Assembly: GCF_012933505.1 (NCBI RefSeq)
Contig: NZ_JABBNB010000007.1
Coordinates: 124,001 to 188,000, forward strand
Direction: 5' to 3'
DNA from: Gordonia asplenii
GTDB taxonomy: Bacteria > Actinomycetota > Actinomycetes > Mycobacteriales > Mycobacteriaceae
DNA length: 64,000 nt
Shown: positions 9,278 through 18,484 of the stretch, piece by piece
How the letters are laid out: every line of letters starts with the position of its first letter
Position numbering within the stretch: the stretch's first letter is position 1
Notes under the pieces: model-generated
Database searches by the model: none
The model's input: the letters and a program-made list of their open reading frames with translations, nothing else
Told to the model about the DNA's origin: nothing
Position numbers and translations under genes: made by a program

Positions 9278-9498
9278 GAGATCTGACACTACTCGGATGG
9301 GTTGGTGGAGTCGGTGGCCGCCACTGCTGCCGGCGCGCTGTGTTCCAAGTACCGACGCAAGGCCGACCCCTCGCTCCCCGAGTGCCGACCCCGCTCCCCG
9401 AGTGCCGACGCAAGGCCCACCCCTCGCTCCCCGAGTGCCGACGCGAGGCCCACCCCCTCGTTCCCAAGGCCCACCCCTCGTTCCCAAGGCCCACCACT
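9278..9498. repeat. Degenerate short repeats upstream of nadD
   Basis: After the nadD start, the sequence from about 9345 to 9498 consists of irregular units of 25-35 bp built on CTCCCCGAGTGCCGACGC and CTCGTTCCCAAGGCCCACC. These are truncated left ends of the element at 9499-9731. No gene is supported; the ORFs crossing it have low-complexity translations. Any nadD promoter must lie here or within the element. Confidence 0.7.
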
Positions 9499-9731
9499 CG
9501 CTCCCCGAGTGCCGACGCGAGGAACGAGCGTCGGTGTATCGAGGGGACGCAAGACGAAAGACCATCTCACAGAAGGCATTCCGCGACGCGAAGGGCGATA
9601 CGTTACGACTCACAAATCGCACAGGTGGCGTCGCGATCTCGTGGCACTCCTGCGCGACGACTCGTTGCGGCGGTCGGGTCGCCACACCTCGTTACACCGA
9701 AGCTCGTTCCTCGCTTCGGCACTCGGCGAGC
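9499..9731. repeat. 233-bp element with long terminal inverted repeats
   Basis: The left end 9499-9546 and right end 9684-9731 are inverted copies about 48 bp long with only a few mismatches, both containing GAGTGCCGA...GTGTA(T/A)CGAGG. The left end has the inner stem CCGACG...CGTCGG and the right end CCGAAG...CTTCGG. The core of about 137 bp is unrelated to the core of the elements at 35 kb. No transposase is encoded; it resembles a MITE or REP-type non-autonomous element. Confidence 0.75.
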
Positions 9732-9888
9732 GGAGAGTCACAGCCACCACCACCAACAACCCACCGCGAGCGGAGACTCACGCCCAGCACCACCAACAAC
9801 CCACCGCGAGCGGAGACTCACGCCCAGCACCACCAACAACCCACCGCGAGCGGAGAGTCACGGCCAGCACTACCAACAACCCACGACA
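9727..9888. repeat. 40-bp tandem repeat, about four copies
   Basis: ACCAACAACCCACCGCGAGC recurs at 9752, 9792 and 9832, with a degenerate copy at 9872, giving an exact 40-bp period. Units two and three are identical; the outer units have a few substitutions. The array starts inside the right arm of the element at 9499-9731 and ends 32 bp before the VWA gene stop. There are no variable spacers, so it is a minisatellite and not a CRISPR. Confidence 0.85.
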
Positions 9889-9920
9889 AACGGACGCGAG
9901 CCGAACCGCGCGGCCCCGTC

Positions 9921-11330
9921 CTACACCGGCAACAAGTCCGCGATGACCTTTCCCAGTTGGTTGGCGGTGCGGCATTCGTGCATCTCGATGACGTCGGCGT
10001 AAACGTCGGCCTCGGAATCGCCGACGCCCCACTGGCTTCGGTCTTCCGGATTGAGCCAGTACGCGTGGCGCACCCTCTCCGTCAGCTCGCGCAGGCTTTC
10101 GCTGCGCGGGTGGTGATAGTTGTTCCGGGCGTCGCCGAGGATCAGCAGAGCGCCCCGGTGGGTCAGCGAGTCCAGGTATTCGTCGGTGAATCCGCGCAAC
10201 ATGTTTCCGTAGTCGGAGTGTCCGTCGCGGGTGCTGATCCGTGCCTGCGTGATCATCGACGTCATCACCTCGCCGAAGCGCTCGTCGCTGTTGCCCCGAT
10301 CGAAGTAGTCGGTGACCTCGTCGACGGTGTCGACGAACGCGAACACCCGTACCTTCGCGAACTGCTGGCGCAGCGCGTAGACCAGTTGCAGTGTGAATTG
10401 CGAGAATCCGGCGACCGACCCGGACACGTCACAGATGATCACCAACTCGGGGCGTCCCGGCCGCGGTTTGCGATGGCTCAGGTTGATCGGCACGCCGCCG
10501 GTGGACATGGACGCACGCAACGTCTTTCGTACGTCGACGGCCCCACGATGGGCCCGACGTCGCCGAATCTCCAAGCGGGAAGCCAACAGTCGCGCCAGCG
10601 GCGCGACCGTTCGGCGGATTTCGGCGAGGTCTTTCGCTCCCGCCGACAAGAAGTTCATGTGCTCGGGCAACTTGGGCACCGCGTAGTCGGCGACACGGTC
10701 CCGACCGTTTCGCAACGCCATTCGACGCTGCGTCTCGCTTTCCACCTCGGCCCGGAACTGTGCCACGCGGTCAGCCGCGGCCCGCCGGTACATCGGCTGC
10801 GTCCCGGCCCGACCACCCTCCGGGGCGTCGCCGGCCGCCATCGCCGCTGCGATCGCCGCGATCAACGTCTGCGGCGACACCGCGGACAACGCCTGATACG
10901 CCGAAAACGCTTGTCCCCGAGCCGATTCGTACGATCCCACCTCGTCGACGATCATCGCCACAAGCGCGGCCTGCTGCGCCTGCGCCTCCGGTGAGTCGTC
11001 GGCGAGCACCTCCGCGAGCATCTCCCGCAGCGCCGCGATGTCCACGGCACCGTCGGCGTCGCGCGGTATCGCAGTCGCCTCGCTGCGTGCTCCGACGCCG
11101 AGTGGGAACCACAGATCGAAGGTCTTGTCGAAGACCACCCGATGCGTTTGATCCCGCAGCAGCGTCGCAGCCAGGCCTTCACGAAAACTGTTGCGGTTCA
11201 GCAGATCCAGGACTTCAGCCGCCTGTCCGGCGTCGATCAGCTGCGACGGCCCGATCGGCATACCGCGGCGGCGCAGCTCCTCGACGAACCCGGTCAGATG
11301 TTCGGCCAGCGGATGGGTGGCGGTCGGCAC
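9921..11330 (-). CDS. CoxE-like VWA-domain protein
   Basis: 469 residues. The C-terminal half is a von Willebrand A domain with a MIDAS motif DVSGS at 301-305 and a downstream FAFVDTVDEVTDYF; the N-terminal half is helical (CoxE-type). It starts 5 bp after the moxR-type ATPase stop, so the two form a MoxR-VWA pair, which in other systems act together in protein maturation or metal insertion. The same pair lies next to proA in M. tuberculosis (Rv2425c-Rv2426c). The client protein is unknown. Confidence 0.88.
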   Translation of the reverse strand: MPTATHPLAEHLTGFVEELRRRGMPIGPSQLIDAGQAAEVLDLLNRNSFREGLAATLLRDQTHRVVFDKTFDLWFPLGVGARSEATAIPRDADGAVDIAALREMLAEVLADDSPEAQAQQAALVAMIVDEVGSYESARGQAFSAYQALSAVSPQTLIAAIAAAMAAGDAPEGGRAGTQPMYRRAAADRVAQFRAEVESETQRRMALRNGRDRVADYAVPKLPEHMNFLSAGAKDLAEIRRTVAPLARLLASRLEIRRRRAHRGAVDVRKTLRASMSTGGVPINLSHRKPRPGRPELVIICDVSGSVAGFSQFTLQLVYALRQQFAKVRVFAFVDTVDEVTDYFDRGNSDERFGEVMTSMITQARISTRDGHSDYGNMLRGFTDEYLDSLTHRGALLILGDARNNYHHPRSESLRELTERVRHAYWLNPEDRSQWGVGDSEADVYADVIEMHECRTANQLGKVIADLLPV

Positions 11331-11335
11331 GACGC

Positions 11336-12271
11336 TCAGCCCAGTTTGAGTTCGGTCAGCGCGGTCTTGAGGTCGGGCCGGTGCTTCAGTACGACGCCGA
11401 GGGTGCGTGCGATGAGCCCGTCGTCGAGCTTGCCCGACGCCAGCTTCTCGTCGGAGCCGTCAGCGCCCAACTGCAGCAACGTGTTTCCCCAGTCGATGGT
11501 CTCGGCGACCGACGGCTTCTTGCGGATGTCCAAGGTGCGCAACACTCCGACCACCCGCACGATCTCCGCGGCCAGCGCCGACGACAGTTCCGGCACCCGC
11601 GACGCGAGAATCGCCCGCTCCCGCACCGGATCCGGGAAGTCGATGAACAGATACAGGCAGCGTCGCTTGAGCGCTTCGGACAGCTCGCGGGTCGCGTTGG
11701 AGGTGAGGATCACGATCGGGCGGCGCGTCGCCACCACCGTGCCCATCTCCGGGATGCTCACCGCGAAGTCGCTGAGCACCTCCAGCAGGAGGCCCTCGAT
11801 GTCGACGTCGGCCTTGTCCACCTCGTCGATCAACAGCACGGTCGGCTCGGTGCGCGAGATCGCCGTCAGCAACGGTCTCGGCAACAGGAACTCCTCGGAG
11901 AAGATGTCCGCCTTGGTCTCCGACCAATCGCGAGTGTCACTGGCCTGGATGGCGAGGATCTGCTTGGCGTGGTTCCACTCGTAGAGTGCGCGGGCCTCGT
12001 CGATGCCCTCGTAGCATTGCAGGCGGACCAACTCGGCGCCGGTGGCCAGCGAAAGTGCCCGAGCCAGTTCGGTTTTGCCGACGCCGGCGGGTCCCTCGAT
12101 CAGCAGCGGCTTGCCGAGGCGATCGGCCAGGAACGCCGCGGTCGACGTCGCGTCGTCGGCGAGATAGCCGGTCGCCTCCAGACGCGTGGTGACATCGCCG
12201 ATGTCGGCGAACGAGGAGACGATGGGGGCGGTCTGGAGCGTGCGGACCGAAGGGGTGGTGTTATCGCTCAT
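11336..12271 (-). CDS. MoxR-family AAA+ ATPase
   Basis: 311 residues from the ATG at 12271. Walker A is EGPAGVGKTE (residues 59-68), Walker B VLLIDEVDKAD, and sensor 1 VILTSNATRE. MoxR ATPases work with VWA partners as chaperones, and a VWA gene follows 5 bp downstream. The start overlaps the proA stop by one base (TGATG), so it is translated from the proA message. The open frame extends to 12310 without a good ribosome site. Confidence 0.93.
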   Translation of the reverse strand: MSDNTTPSVRTLQTAPIVSSFADIGDVTTRLEATGYLADDATSTAAFLADRLGKPLLIEGPAGVGKTELARALSLATGAELVRLQCYEGIDEARALYEWNHAKQILAIQASDTRDWSETKADIFSEEFLLPRPLLTAISRTEPTVLLIDEVDKADVDIEGLLLEVLSDFAVSIPEMGTVVATRRPIVILTSNATRELSEALKRRCLYLFIDFPDPVRERAILASRVPELSSALAAEIVRVVGVLRTLDIRKKPSVAETIDWGNTLLQLGADGSDEKLASGKLDDGLIARTLGVVLKHRPDLKTALTELKLG

Positions 12272-13584
12272 CAGACGGGCCGAACCTGTCCATCGCCCCA
12301 CACGATCCACTTGGTGGAGGTCAATTCGGGCAGTCCCATCGGGCCGCGGGCGTGCAGCTTCTGCGTGGAGATGCCGATTTCGGCGCCGAAACCGAACTGC
12401 TCGCCGTCGGTGAACGCGGTCGAGGCGTTGACCATCACGGCTGCGGCGTCGACGCGGTCGGTGAATTCGGTGGCGGCGGCCAGATCTCGTGTGACGATGG
12501 CCTCGGTGTGCCCGGTCCCCCAGCGGTCGATGTGCGCAACGGCCGCGTCGAGGTTCTCGACGGTCTTCATCGCGATGTCCAGGGAGAGGTACTCGTCGCC
12601 CCAGTCGACGTCGGTCGCCGCGACCATGCCCTGCGCCGGGAGCGCCAGCGAGCGCGCAGAATCCAGCAGAGCCTCGTCGCCGTGGATGACGACGCCCTCG
12701 GCCTGCAGCACGGAGATGATGCGAGGCATCGCCTCAGCGGCGATCGCGGCGTCGATCAGGACGGTCTCGGCCGTGTTGCAGACACTCGGACGACGTGTCT
12801 TGGAGTTGACGATCACCCGGGTCGCGACGTCGAGGTCGGCGTCGGCGTGAACATAGACGTGACAGTTTCCGGTGCCGGTCTCGATGGTCGGGACGGTCGC
12901 GTTGGCGACGACGGCGTTGATCAGCCCCGCTCCGCCGCGCGGAATCACGACGTCGACGAGGCCCCGCGCGGTGATCAGTGCGGTAACGCTGGAGCGATCC
13001 TGGGCGGGCAGTAGATCCACGGCGTCAGCGGTGATACCGCGCCCGGTCAGCGTCGCGCGGATGATGCGAACCAGTTCGGCGTTGGACTCGGCCGCCGACG
13101 ACGACCCGCGCAGCAGCACCGCGTTACCCGACTTGAAGGCGACGCCGAAGGCGTCGACGGTCACGTTCGGGCGGGCCTCGTAGACGATGCCGACCACGCC
13201 GAGCGGTACCCGCACCTGACGCAGGCGCAGCCCATTGGGCAGCGTCTTGCCCGCGACGATCTCGCCGATCGGGTCGGCGAGCGACGCGACTTGCCGTAGT
13301 CCGTCGGCGATGCCGGTGACGCGGTCGGCGGTCAGCCGCAGCCGGTCGAGCAGGCTGGCCTCGGTGCCTGCCTCCTCGGCGCGGGTGATGTCACGGCCGT
13401 TGGCTGCGAGCACCGACTCCGCCGCCGCTTCGATCGCCTCGGCGACGGCCAGCAATGCCGCGTTCTTGTCCGCGGTCGACAGTCGTGCCAGTTCGCGCGA
13501 CGCCGCGCGCGCAGCGGTGGCCTGTTGGGTCACCGTGGCTTTGATGTCGGCGACCGTGTCCGGGCCGACGGTGGGTGCGCTCAT
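12271..13584 (-). CDS. proA: Gamma-glutamyl phosphate reductase
   Basis: 437 residues from the ATG at 13584, preceded by GAGGAAACA. ProA reduces glutamyl-5-phosphate to the semialdehyde with NADPH in proline synthesis. The catalytic cysteine lies in [17 protein letters not shown], and the aldehyde dehydrogenase fold signature [16 protein letters not shown] is present. First gene of the proA-moxR-VWA run. Orthologue position: Rv2427c. Confidence 0.96.
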   Translation of the reverse strand: MSAPTVGPDTVADIKATVTQQATAARAASRELARLSTADKNAALLAVAEAIEAAAESVLAANGRDITRAEEAGTEASLLDRLRLTADRVTGIADGLRQVASLADPIGEIVAGKTLPNGLRLRQVRVPLGVVGIVYEARPNVTVDAFGVAFKSGNAVLLRGSSSAAESNAELVRIIRATLTGRGITADAVDLLPAQDRSSVTALITARGLVDVVIPRGGAGLINAVVANATVPTIETGTGNCHVYVHADADLDVATRVIVNSKTRRPSVCNTAETVLIDAAIAAEAMPRIISVLQAEGVVIHGDEALLDSARSLALPAQGMVAATDVDWGDEYLSLDIAMKTVENLDAAVAHIDRWGTGHTEAIVTRDLAAATEFTDRVDAAAVMVNASTAFTDGEQFGFGAEIGISTQKLHARGPMGLPELTSTKWIVWGDGQVRPV

Positions 13585-13676
13585 TGTTTCCTCGCCTTGC
13601 AAAGCTGCGTGAACAGATCCTTCCTAGGCTAACGCGCACCGGCGACGGGCATTGACGGTGGCCGATGCCGCGTCGG

Positions 13677-14354
13677 TTACCGCCACGCTGGTGCGACGCC
13701 GTAGATCTCCTGGTACGCCTTGGCGAACGACCGCTTCCCGATCAGCCTCCACATCACCCGGGCGGGCGCGGGCAATTGTGACATCAGCAGCGTCCGCTGC
13801 GAGTCCGACGCCGTGTACAGCATGAATCCGAGGAAGGTCAGTCGACGATCCTTCGGGATGGAGGCATTGCCGCGGTCAGCGAGGACCTTCCATTCCGCGG
13901 GGGTCATCACCTGTTCGACGATCGGCAGGATACGCGCCTCCTCCTCGCCCAGATGCTCGGCGAGGACCCCGTTGAGTTCGGTGATCGACGCCGCCAACGA
14001 TGCGCCGGCCGAGCGCGATCCGCTCGTGGTGAATGCGGTGGCCTGCGCGTGGACGACGCTGACGAGATCGGCGATCCGGGCGTGCTGTTCCTCCATCCGC
14101 AGGACCAGCGCGTTGTCGGCGGGCGCGCGGCTCGTCAGCAGCGGCCACATCAACTCGTCTTCCCCGGTGTGGTGATGATGCAGCCCGGTGATCAGCTCGG
14201 TGAGCCACCCGGTGAGGACGGCGGCACGGCCTCGATCGCCGTCAGCGACCGCACGGATCAGATCGGGCAATGCCTCCAGATTGCTGCGGAACACGTTGTG
14301 AACGATGACCATTTCTTCGGTCTGTGGACGGGTGGACGAGTCCGGCGACGCCAT
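13677..14354 (-). CDS. Hemerythrin HHE cation-binding protein
   Basis: 225 residues. Candidate di-iron ligands are His19 (VIVHNVF), the His59-62 cluster with Glu65/Glu67 (HHHHTGEDELMWP), His91 (EEQHARI) and His134 with Glu138/139 (EHLGEEEARI), the pattern of an HHE four-helix bundle. Such proteins bind oxygen or nitric oxide or sense redox; the role here is unknown. It stands alone, divergent from the BTAD regulator across a 114-bp gap. Confidence 0.85.
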   Translation of the reverse strand: MASPDSSTRPQTEEMVIVHNVFRSNLEALPDLIRAVADGDRGRAAVLTGWLTELITGLHHHHTGEDELMWPLLTSRAPADNALVLRMEEQHARIADLVSVVHAQATAFTTSGSRSAGASLAASITELNGVLAEHLGEEEARILPIVEQVMTPAEWKVLADRGNASIPKDRRLTFLGFMLYTASDSQRTLLMSQLPAPARVMWRLIGKRSFAKAYQEIYGVAPAWR

Positions 14355-14468
14355 GGCGATCTCCTGAGGTAGCGGTGAATGACTACTCGATCATCGCCGC
14401 CGGCACTTGCGATGTACTTGTAATGCGCTGAGCCGACCACCGCACACGCAACCTCTAAACTTCCGAAT

Positions 14469-17400
14469 GTGCGCATACAGGTCCTCGGCCCGCTTGCGGC
14501 CGCCGATGCGCGTGGAGCGCTCGAACTGGGCGGCCCCAAGCAGCGTGCCGTCGTCGCGCTGCTGACGATCGCACACGGCCACGTCGTTTCCGTGGACAAG
14601 CTCGCCGACGACCTCTGGCACGGCGAACCGCCGCGCCGCGCACTCGGTGCGCTACAGGCCTATGTCTCCAACCTGCGTCGCATTCTCGAGCCCGACCGCC
14701 CGCCGCGCAGTCCGGCGACATTGCTGGTCAGCCAGGCGCCCGGCTACGCGCTGCGGCTGGGCGTCGACGACGTCGACGCGTGGCGGTTCGAGGCCGCGCT
14801 GCGTGCCCCCGACGCCGATGACCCGCACGAGCGGCGCCGACGCCTCGACGCCGCGCTGGGGCTCTGGCAGGGATCGGCGTTCGCCGACTTCGCCGACGCC
14901 CCCTGGGCGCGGGCGGAGTCGGCCCGCCTGGAGGAACTGCGGTCGGTGGCTCGGGAACGTCAGGCGGCCGCGACCCTGGAGTGCGGTGACGCCGCCACCG
15001 CGGCACTGCTCGCCGACGCCCTGCGCCGAGACCATCCCCTCCGCGAGGACGCGTGGCGGATCATGGCCCACGCCCTGTATCTGAGTGGGCGGCAGGCGGA
15101 ATCACTCGGCGTCATCCGCGAGGCGCGGGCGATGCTGTCCGACGAGCTGGGCCTCGACCCCGGTCCCGCGCTCGTCGCACTCGAGTCCGATGTTCTAGCA
15201 CAACGGGTTCCGGTGGAGGCGACGGCGGTCCGCCCGGCAGTCGCGGTCACGCTCACCGCCGACGATCCCGCCCGCGGACGCCCCGGAACGCGAATCCTGG
15301 GCCGCGACACCGAGATCGACGCCGTGCGCACCGTCGCCGACGACACCGGAGCTGACCGCCGACCGGGCCTGTGCCTCGTCACCGGGTCGGCCGGTGATGG
15401 AAAGACCGCGCTACTCACCCAGATCGCCGACGACCTCGCCGCCGCCGGCTGGCAGGTCGCCTTCGGCCGCTGTCCGGAGGCGGACGGGGCTCCCCCCGCG
15501 TGGGCGTGGAGTCAGGCTCTGCGAGCACTCTGTGCCGACGGTGTCGCCGACGACGCGCTGGCCACGCTGCTCGCCCGCGCCGACGATGCCGCACCCAACG
15601 CCGAGACGTCCGCGGAGATGTCCCGGTTCCTGTTGCACCGCAAGGTCGTTGACTTCCTCCGCGAGCGGGCCGCCGACGCGCCGGTCGCCGTGTTCCTCGA
15701 CGACGTCCACCGCGCCGAGTCGGAGACGCTGAGTCTGCTCACCGAAGTAGCCGGCGAGGCGCCCGTCCTGCTCGTCGTCGCCTATCGCCGCGACGAGGTG
15801 GGGCGCCATCTCGAGTCGGCGCTCGCGTCGCTGGCCGCATCCGCGCCGCTGCGCATCGACCTCGCGGGACTGGCGCTCGCGGACGCGACGCAGTTGGTCG
15901 AGGCCGAGGCGGCGTCGACACCGAAACCCGAAGTGATGCAGGTGCTGTTGGAACGGACCGGCGGTAATCCGTTCTACCTCAAGGAAAGTGCACGGCTGCT
16001 GCGCAGCGAGGGCGCTCTGGTGGCGGTGTCCGCGGTGCCCGCCGGAGTACGAGACGTGTTGCGGCGCAGGCTTAGTCGACTCCCCGACATCGCCGTGTCG
16101 GTCTTGCGGCTAGCGGCACTGGTCGGTCGGCACGCCGATCTCGATGTGCTGCTGCACGCTGCCGAGGTGGACGAGGACACCGTCCTCGACGGCCTCGACG
16201 CCGGCGTGCTGGCGGGCCTGCTCGACGTCGGCGACACGACGATGAGCTTCACTCACGCGCTCGTTCGGGACACCCTCGTCGACGACATCCCCCGGTTCCG
16301 CCGCCTGCGATGGCATCGTCGAATCGCCGCGGCCGTCGAGCGTGTTCATCCGAATGACGTTGCGGCACTGGCCTATCACCACGGTGCGGCGCTGACGATC
16401 GACAACGCGCGCATCGCCGCCGACTATGCCGTCGCCGCTGCCGATCTCGCGGACAGCAACTTCGCCTACGACGTCGCCGCAGACAACCTGCGCGCCGCCG
16501 ACCGTGCTTTGACCAGGATCGCCGGTGTGGACGTCGCCGAGCGCGTCGACCTCCTCGCCCGACTCAGTCGCGCGTTGCTGGCCGATGGATTGACCGAATC
16601 GTCTCGTGAAACACGGCTTCGCGCAGTGCGATTGGCGCAGACGTCCAACCGTCCCGAGCTGGTCGTCCCCGCCGTGACCGCATGGAGTCTGCCCACCCCG
16701 CTGATCACGCGGCGCTACGGGTTCGTCGACGCCGACATCGTGGCCGCCGTCGAAGAATGCCTCGCCGACGAGCGCGGCGAGGCCGTCGATGATCGGTGCC
16801 GGCTACTCGCGGTGCTCGTCGACGAGGTGTACGGGGAGCATGAAGAACGCGCCGTCAGCGCGGCGCGGGAAGTCGCGGACCTGTCGGCGCACAGCTGTGA
16901 TCCGAATGTGCGCGGCCTCGGCATCAACGCATACCTGATGCTGCCCCACCACCTGACGCCCGACGCCGAGCGCGCCGCGATGGCCGACGAACTCATCACC
17001 CTCGGCTACGACAGCGGGCAGGAGGTGTTCGCACTGATCGGGCACTTCGGACACGTGCAGTTGCACGGTGCCCGGGGCGAGCTGGACTCTGCAACAATCC
17101 ATCTCGCCGAGATGGACGACCTGGTGAGGAAGTTCCGGTGGGGGCAGGCCCGGGCGTCGAATCTGCTGATCCACGGAATGCTCGCACACGCGCGCGGCGA
17201 TTTCGCGGCATCGATGCAGCGTTACCGCGAGGCCTACGCGGTATTCGAGCAGCAGGCACTCGCCGACGGCGCGGGTATGACCGCATTGGCGATGTTCAGC
17301 GTGGGATTGTCGACGGGCGATGTGGCCCAGTACGTCTCGACCTTGACCTCGATCGATTCCAGCGCTCGCGACGTGCTCAAAGATCCGATTGCGCTCGCCC

Positions 17401-17765
17401 TGCTCGAGGCCGGTCGAGCGGACGAGGCTCGGGCACAGCGCCGCGGTGTACGCCCGGTCCGCAAGGACTTCTTCCACTCTCTGCTGCTGACCACGCGGGG
17501 TATCGCGGTGGCCGCGTTGGGCGAAAGGCGGGAGGCGGCAGGATTGTTCGACGATCTGCTCCGCTATTCGGGACAGATCGGCGGCGCGAACACCGGCTGC
17601 TACGCGGTGGGGCCGGTCGACACGGTGCTCGGCGATCTGTGCTCGTTGCTCGGCGATCGGCGACGCGCGGCGACGTTCTACGCGTCGGCTGTAGAACTGG
17701 CGCTGCGCTGCGGAAACGAGGCGTGGGCGAATACGGCGCGCAGTCGTCTGCAAGTCGTTCACTAG
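14469..17765 (+). CDS. BTAD-domain transcriptional regulator with AAA/STAND ATPase
   Basis: 1098 residues, an AfsR/SARP-like large regulator. Residues 1-95 form an OmpR-type winged helix (IQVLGPLAAA, HVVSVDKLADDLW, VSQAPGYALRL). About 100-245 is the bacterial transcriptional activation domain (RLEELRSVARERQAA). A P-loop GSAGDGKT lies at 306-313 with a Walker B-like VAVFLDDVH near 410, and the rest is a long helical/TPR-like sensor region. No LuxR-type C-terminal HTH is seen. GTG start at 14469. The lipoprotein gene follows after 22 bp on the same strand and could be co-transcribed. The signal sensed is unknown. Confidence 0.88.
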   Translation: MRIQVLGPLAAADARGALELGGPKQRAVVALLTIAHGHVVSVDKLADDLWHGEPPRRALGALQAYVSNLRRILEPDRPPRSPATLLVSQAPGYALRLGVDDVDAWRFEAALRAPDADDPHERRRRLDAALGLWQGSAFADFADAPWARAESARLEELRSVARERQAAATLECGDAATAALLADALRRDHPLREDAWRIMAHALYLSGRQAESLGVIREARAMLSDELGLDPGPALVALESDVLAQRVPVEATAVRPAVAVTLTADDPARGRPGTRILGRDTEIDAVRTVADDTGADRRPGLCLVTGSAGDGKTALLTQIADDLAAAGWQVAFGRCPEADGAPPAWAWSQALRALCADGVADDALATLLARADDAAPNAETSAEMSRFLLHRKVVDFLRERAADAPVAVFLDDVHRAESETLSLLTEVAGEAPVLLVVAYRRDEVGRHLESALASLAASAPLRIDLAGLALADATQLVEAEAASTPKPEVMQVLLERTGGNPFYLKESARLLRSEGALVAVSAVPAGVRDVLRRRLSRLPDIAVSVLRLAALVGRHADLDVLLHAAEVDEDTVLDGLDAGVLAGLLDVGDTTMSFTHALVRDTLVDDIPRFRRLRWHRRIAAAVERVHPNDVAALAYHHGAALTIDNARIAADYAVAAADLADSNFAYDVAADNLRAADRALTRIAGVDVAERVDLLARLSRALLADGLTESSRETRLRAVRLAQTSNRPELVVPAVTAWSLPTPLITRRYGFVDADIVAAVEECLADERGEAVDDRCRLLAVLVDEVYGEHEERAVSAAREVADLSAHSCDPNVRGLGINAYLMLPHHLTPDAERAAMADELITLGYDSGQEVFALIGHFGHVQLHGARGELDSATIHLAEMDDLVRKFRWGQARASNLLIHGMLAHARGDFAASMQRYREAYAVFEQQALADGAGMTALAMFSVGLSTGDVAQYVSTLTSIDSSARDVLKDPIALALLEAGRADEARAQRRGVRPVRKDFFHSLLLTTRGIAVAALGERREAAGLFDDLLRYSGQIGGANTGCYAVGPVDTVLGDLCSLLGDRRRAATFYASAVELALRCGNEAWANTARSRLQVVH

Positions 17766-17787
17766 TACCGCGCGCGAGGGTCTCACC

Positions 17788-18480
17788 ATGACTCTCATCG
17801 CATTGTTCCGATCCCTCTCCGCCACCGCGCTCACCTGCGCCGCCGTCGTCACACTGAGCGCGTGCAGCCAGACCACCGTCGACGACGCCGCGGCATCGCG
17901 CTCGGTGACGACCCAACATCCCACTCCGTCGAGTCCGGCGTCGACGCCTGGCACGCACTACACGATCGCCGACTACGTGCGCGACACGGATATCGCCGAA
18001 GTGGCGGTGAAACAAGGGGATTCGACGGCGCCGCGGATCGTGCTGCCGGAGCTGCCGGGTTGGGTCGAGGCCACCAGACAGGCCCCCGCCGGCACCTACC
18101 GGGCACTCAAGTACACCCCGGGAATCGCCGCCACCGACTACAGTCCCAATGTCGTGGTCTTCGTGTCGAAGTTGACCGGCCGCGTCATCGATCCCGACAA
18201 GATCCTCGCGGCTGCTCCGGGCGAGCTCCACAATCTGGAGGGTTTCGCTCCGATCGGCAAACCCGGCGTCGAGAAGCTCGCCGGATACCAGGCGTACAAG
18301 ATCGCCGGCACCTATCGGCTCGACGGTGCCGACACCGTCGTCGGCCAATCGACGTTGATCCTTCCCGGGACGAACACCGCCTATCTCGTCCAGATCAACA
18401 TCACCGGCGCGGCGTCGCAGATCGACATCGTGAAGGCCGCGGCCCGCGCGATCGACAAGGGGCTGACAATTCAGTTGTGA
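17788..18480 (+). CDS. LpqN/LpqT-type lipoprotein
   Basis: 230 residues. The signal peptide ends in the lipobox LSAC with acylated Cys26, followed by a Ser/Thr/Pro linker. The domain pattern (TIADYVRDTDIAEVAVKQGD, then VLPELPGWVEA) is that of the LpqN/LpqT family found in Mycobacteriales; M. tuberculosis LpqN has been linked to cell-envelope processes. It lies 22 bp after the BTAD regulator and converges on the MerR-HEAT gene with a 4-bp gap. Confidence 0.85.
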   Translation: MTLIALFRSLSATALTCAAVVTLSACSQTTVDDAAASRSVTTQHPTPSSPASTPGTHYTIADYVRDTDIAEVAVKQGDSTAPRIVLPELPGWVEATRQAPAGTYRALKYTPGIAATDYSPNVVVFVSKLTGRVIDPDKILAAAPGELHNLEGFAPIGKPGVEKLAGYQAYKIAGTYRLDGADTVVGQSTLILPGTNTAYLVQINITGAASQIDIVKAAARAIDKGLTIQL

Positions 18481-18484
18481 GCGT

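Noticed and set aside
9278..9685. N-terminal extension of NadD by about 136 residues
   Set aside because: The extension is translated repeat sequence (Gly/Arg/Ser-rich), and the GGTFDPIH motif sits close to the ATG at 9277 as in all homologues.
9727..9888. CRISPR array
   Set aside because: The 40-bp units follow each other directly without unique spacers, and there are no cas genes in the window.
10760..12850. 696-codon plus-strand ORF opposite the VWA, moxR and proA genes
   Set aside because: Antisense to three recognised genes; low-complexity translation and no domain.
16803..17954. 383-codon minus-strand ORF opposite the BTAD regulator
   Set aside because: Shadow of the regulator's coding frame; composition lacks protein-like blocks.
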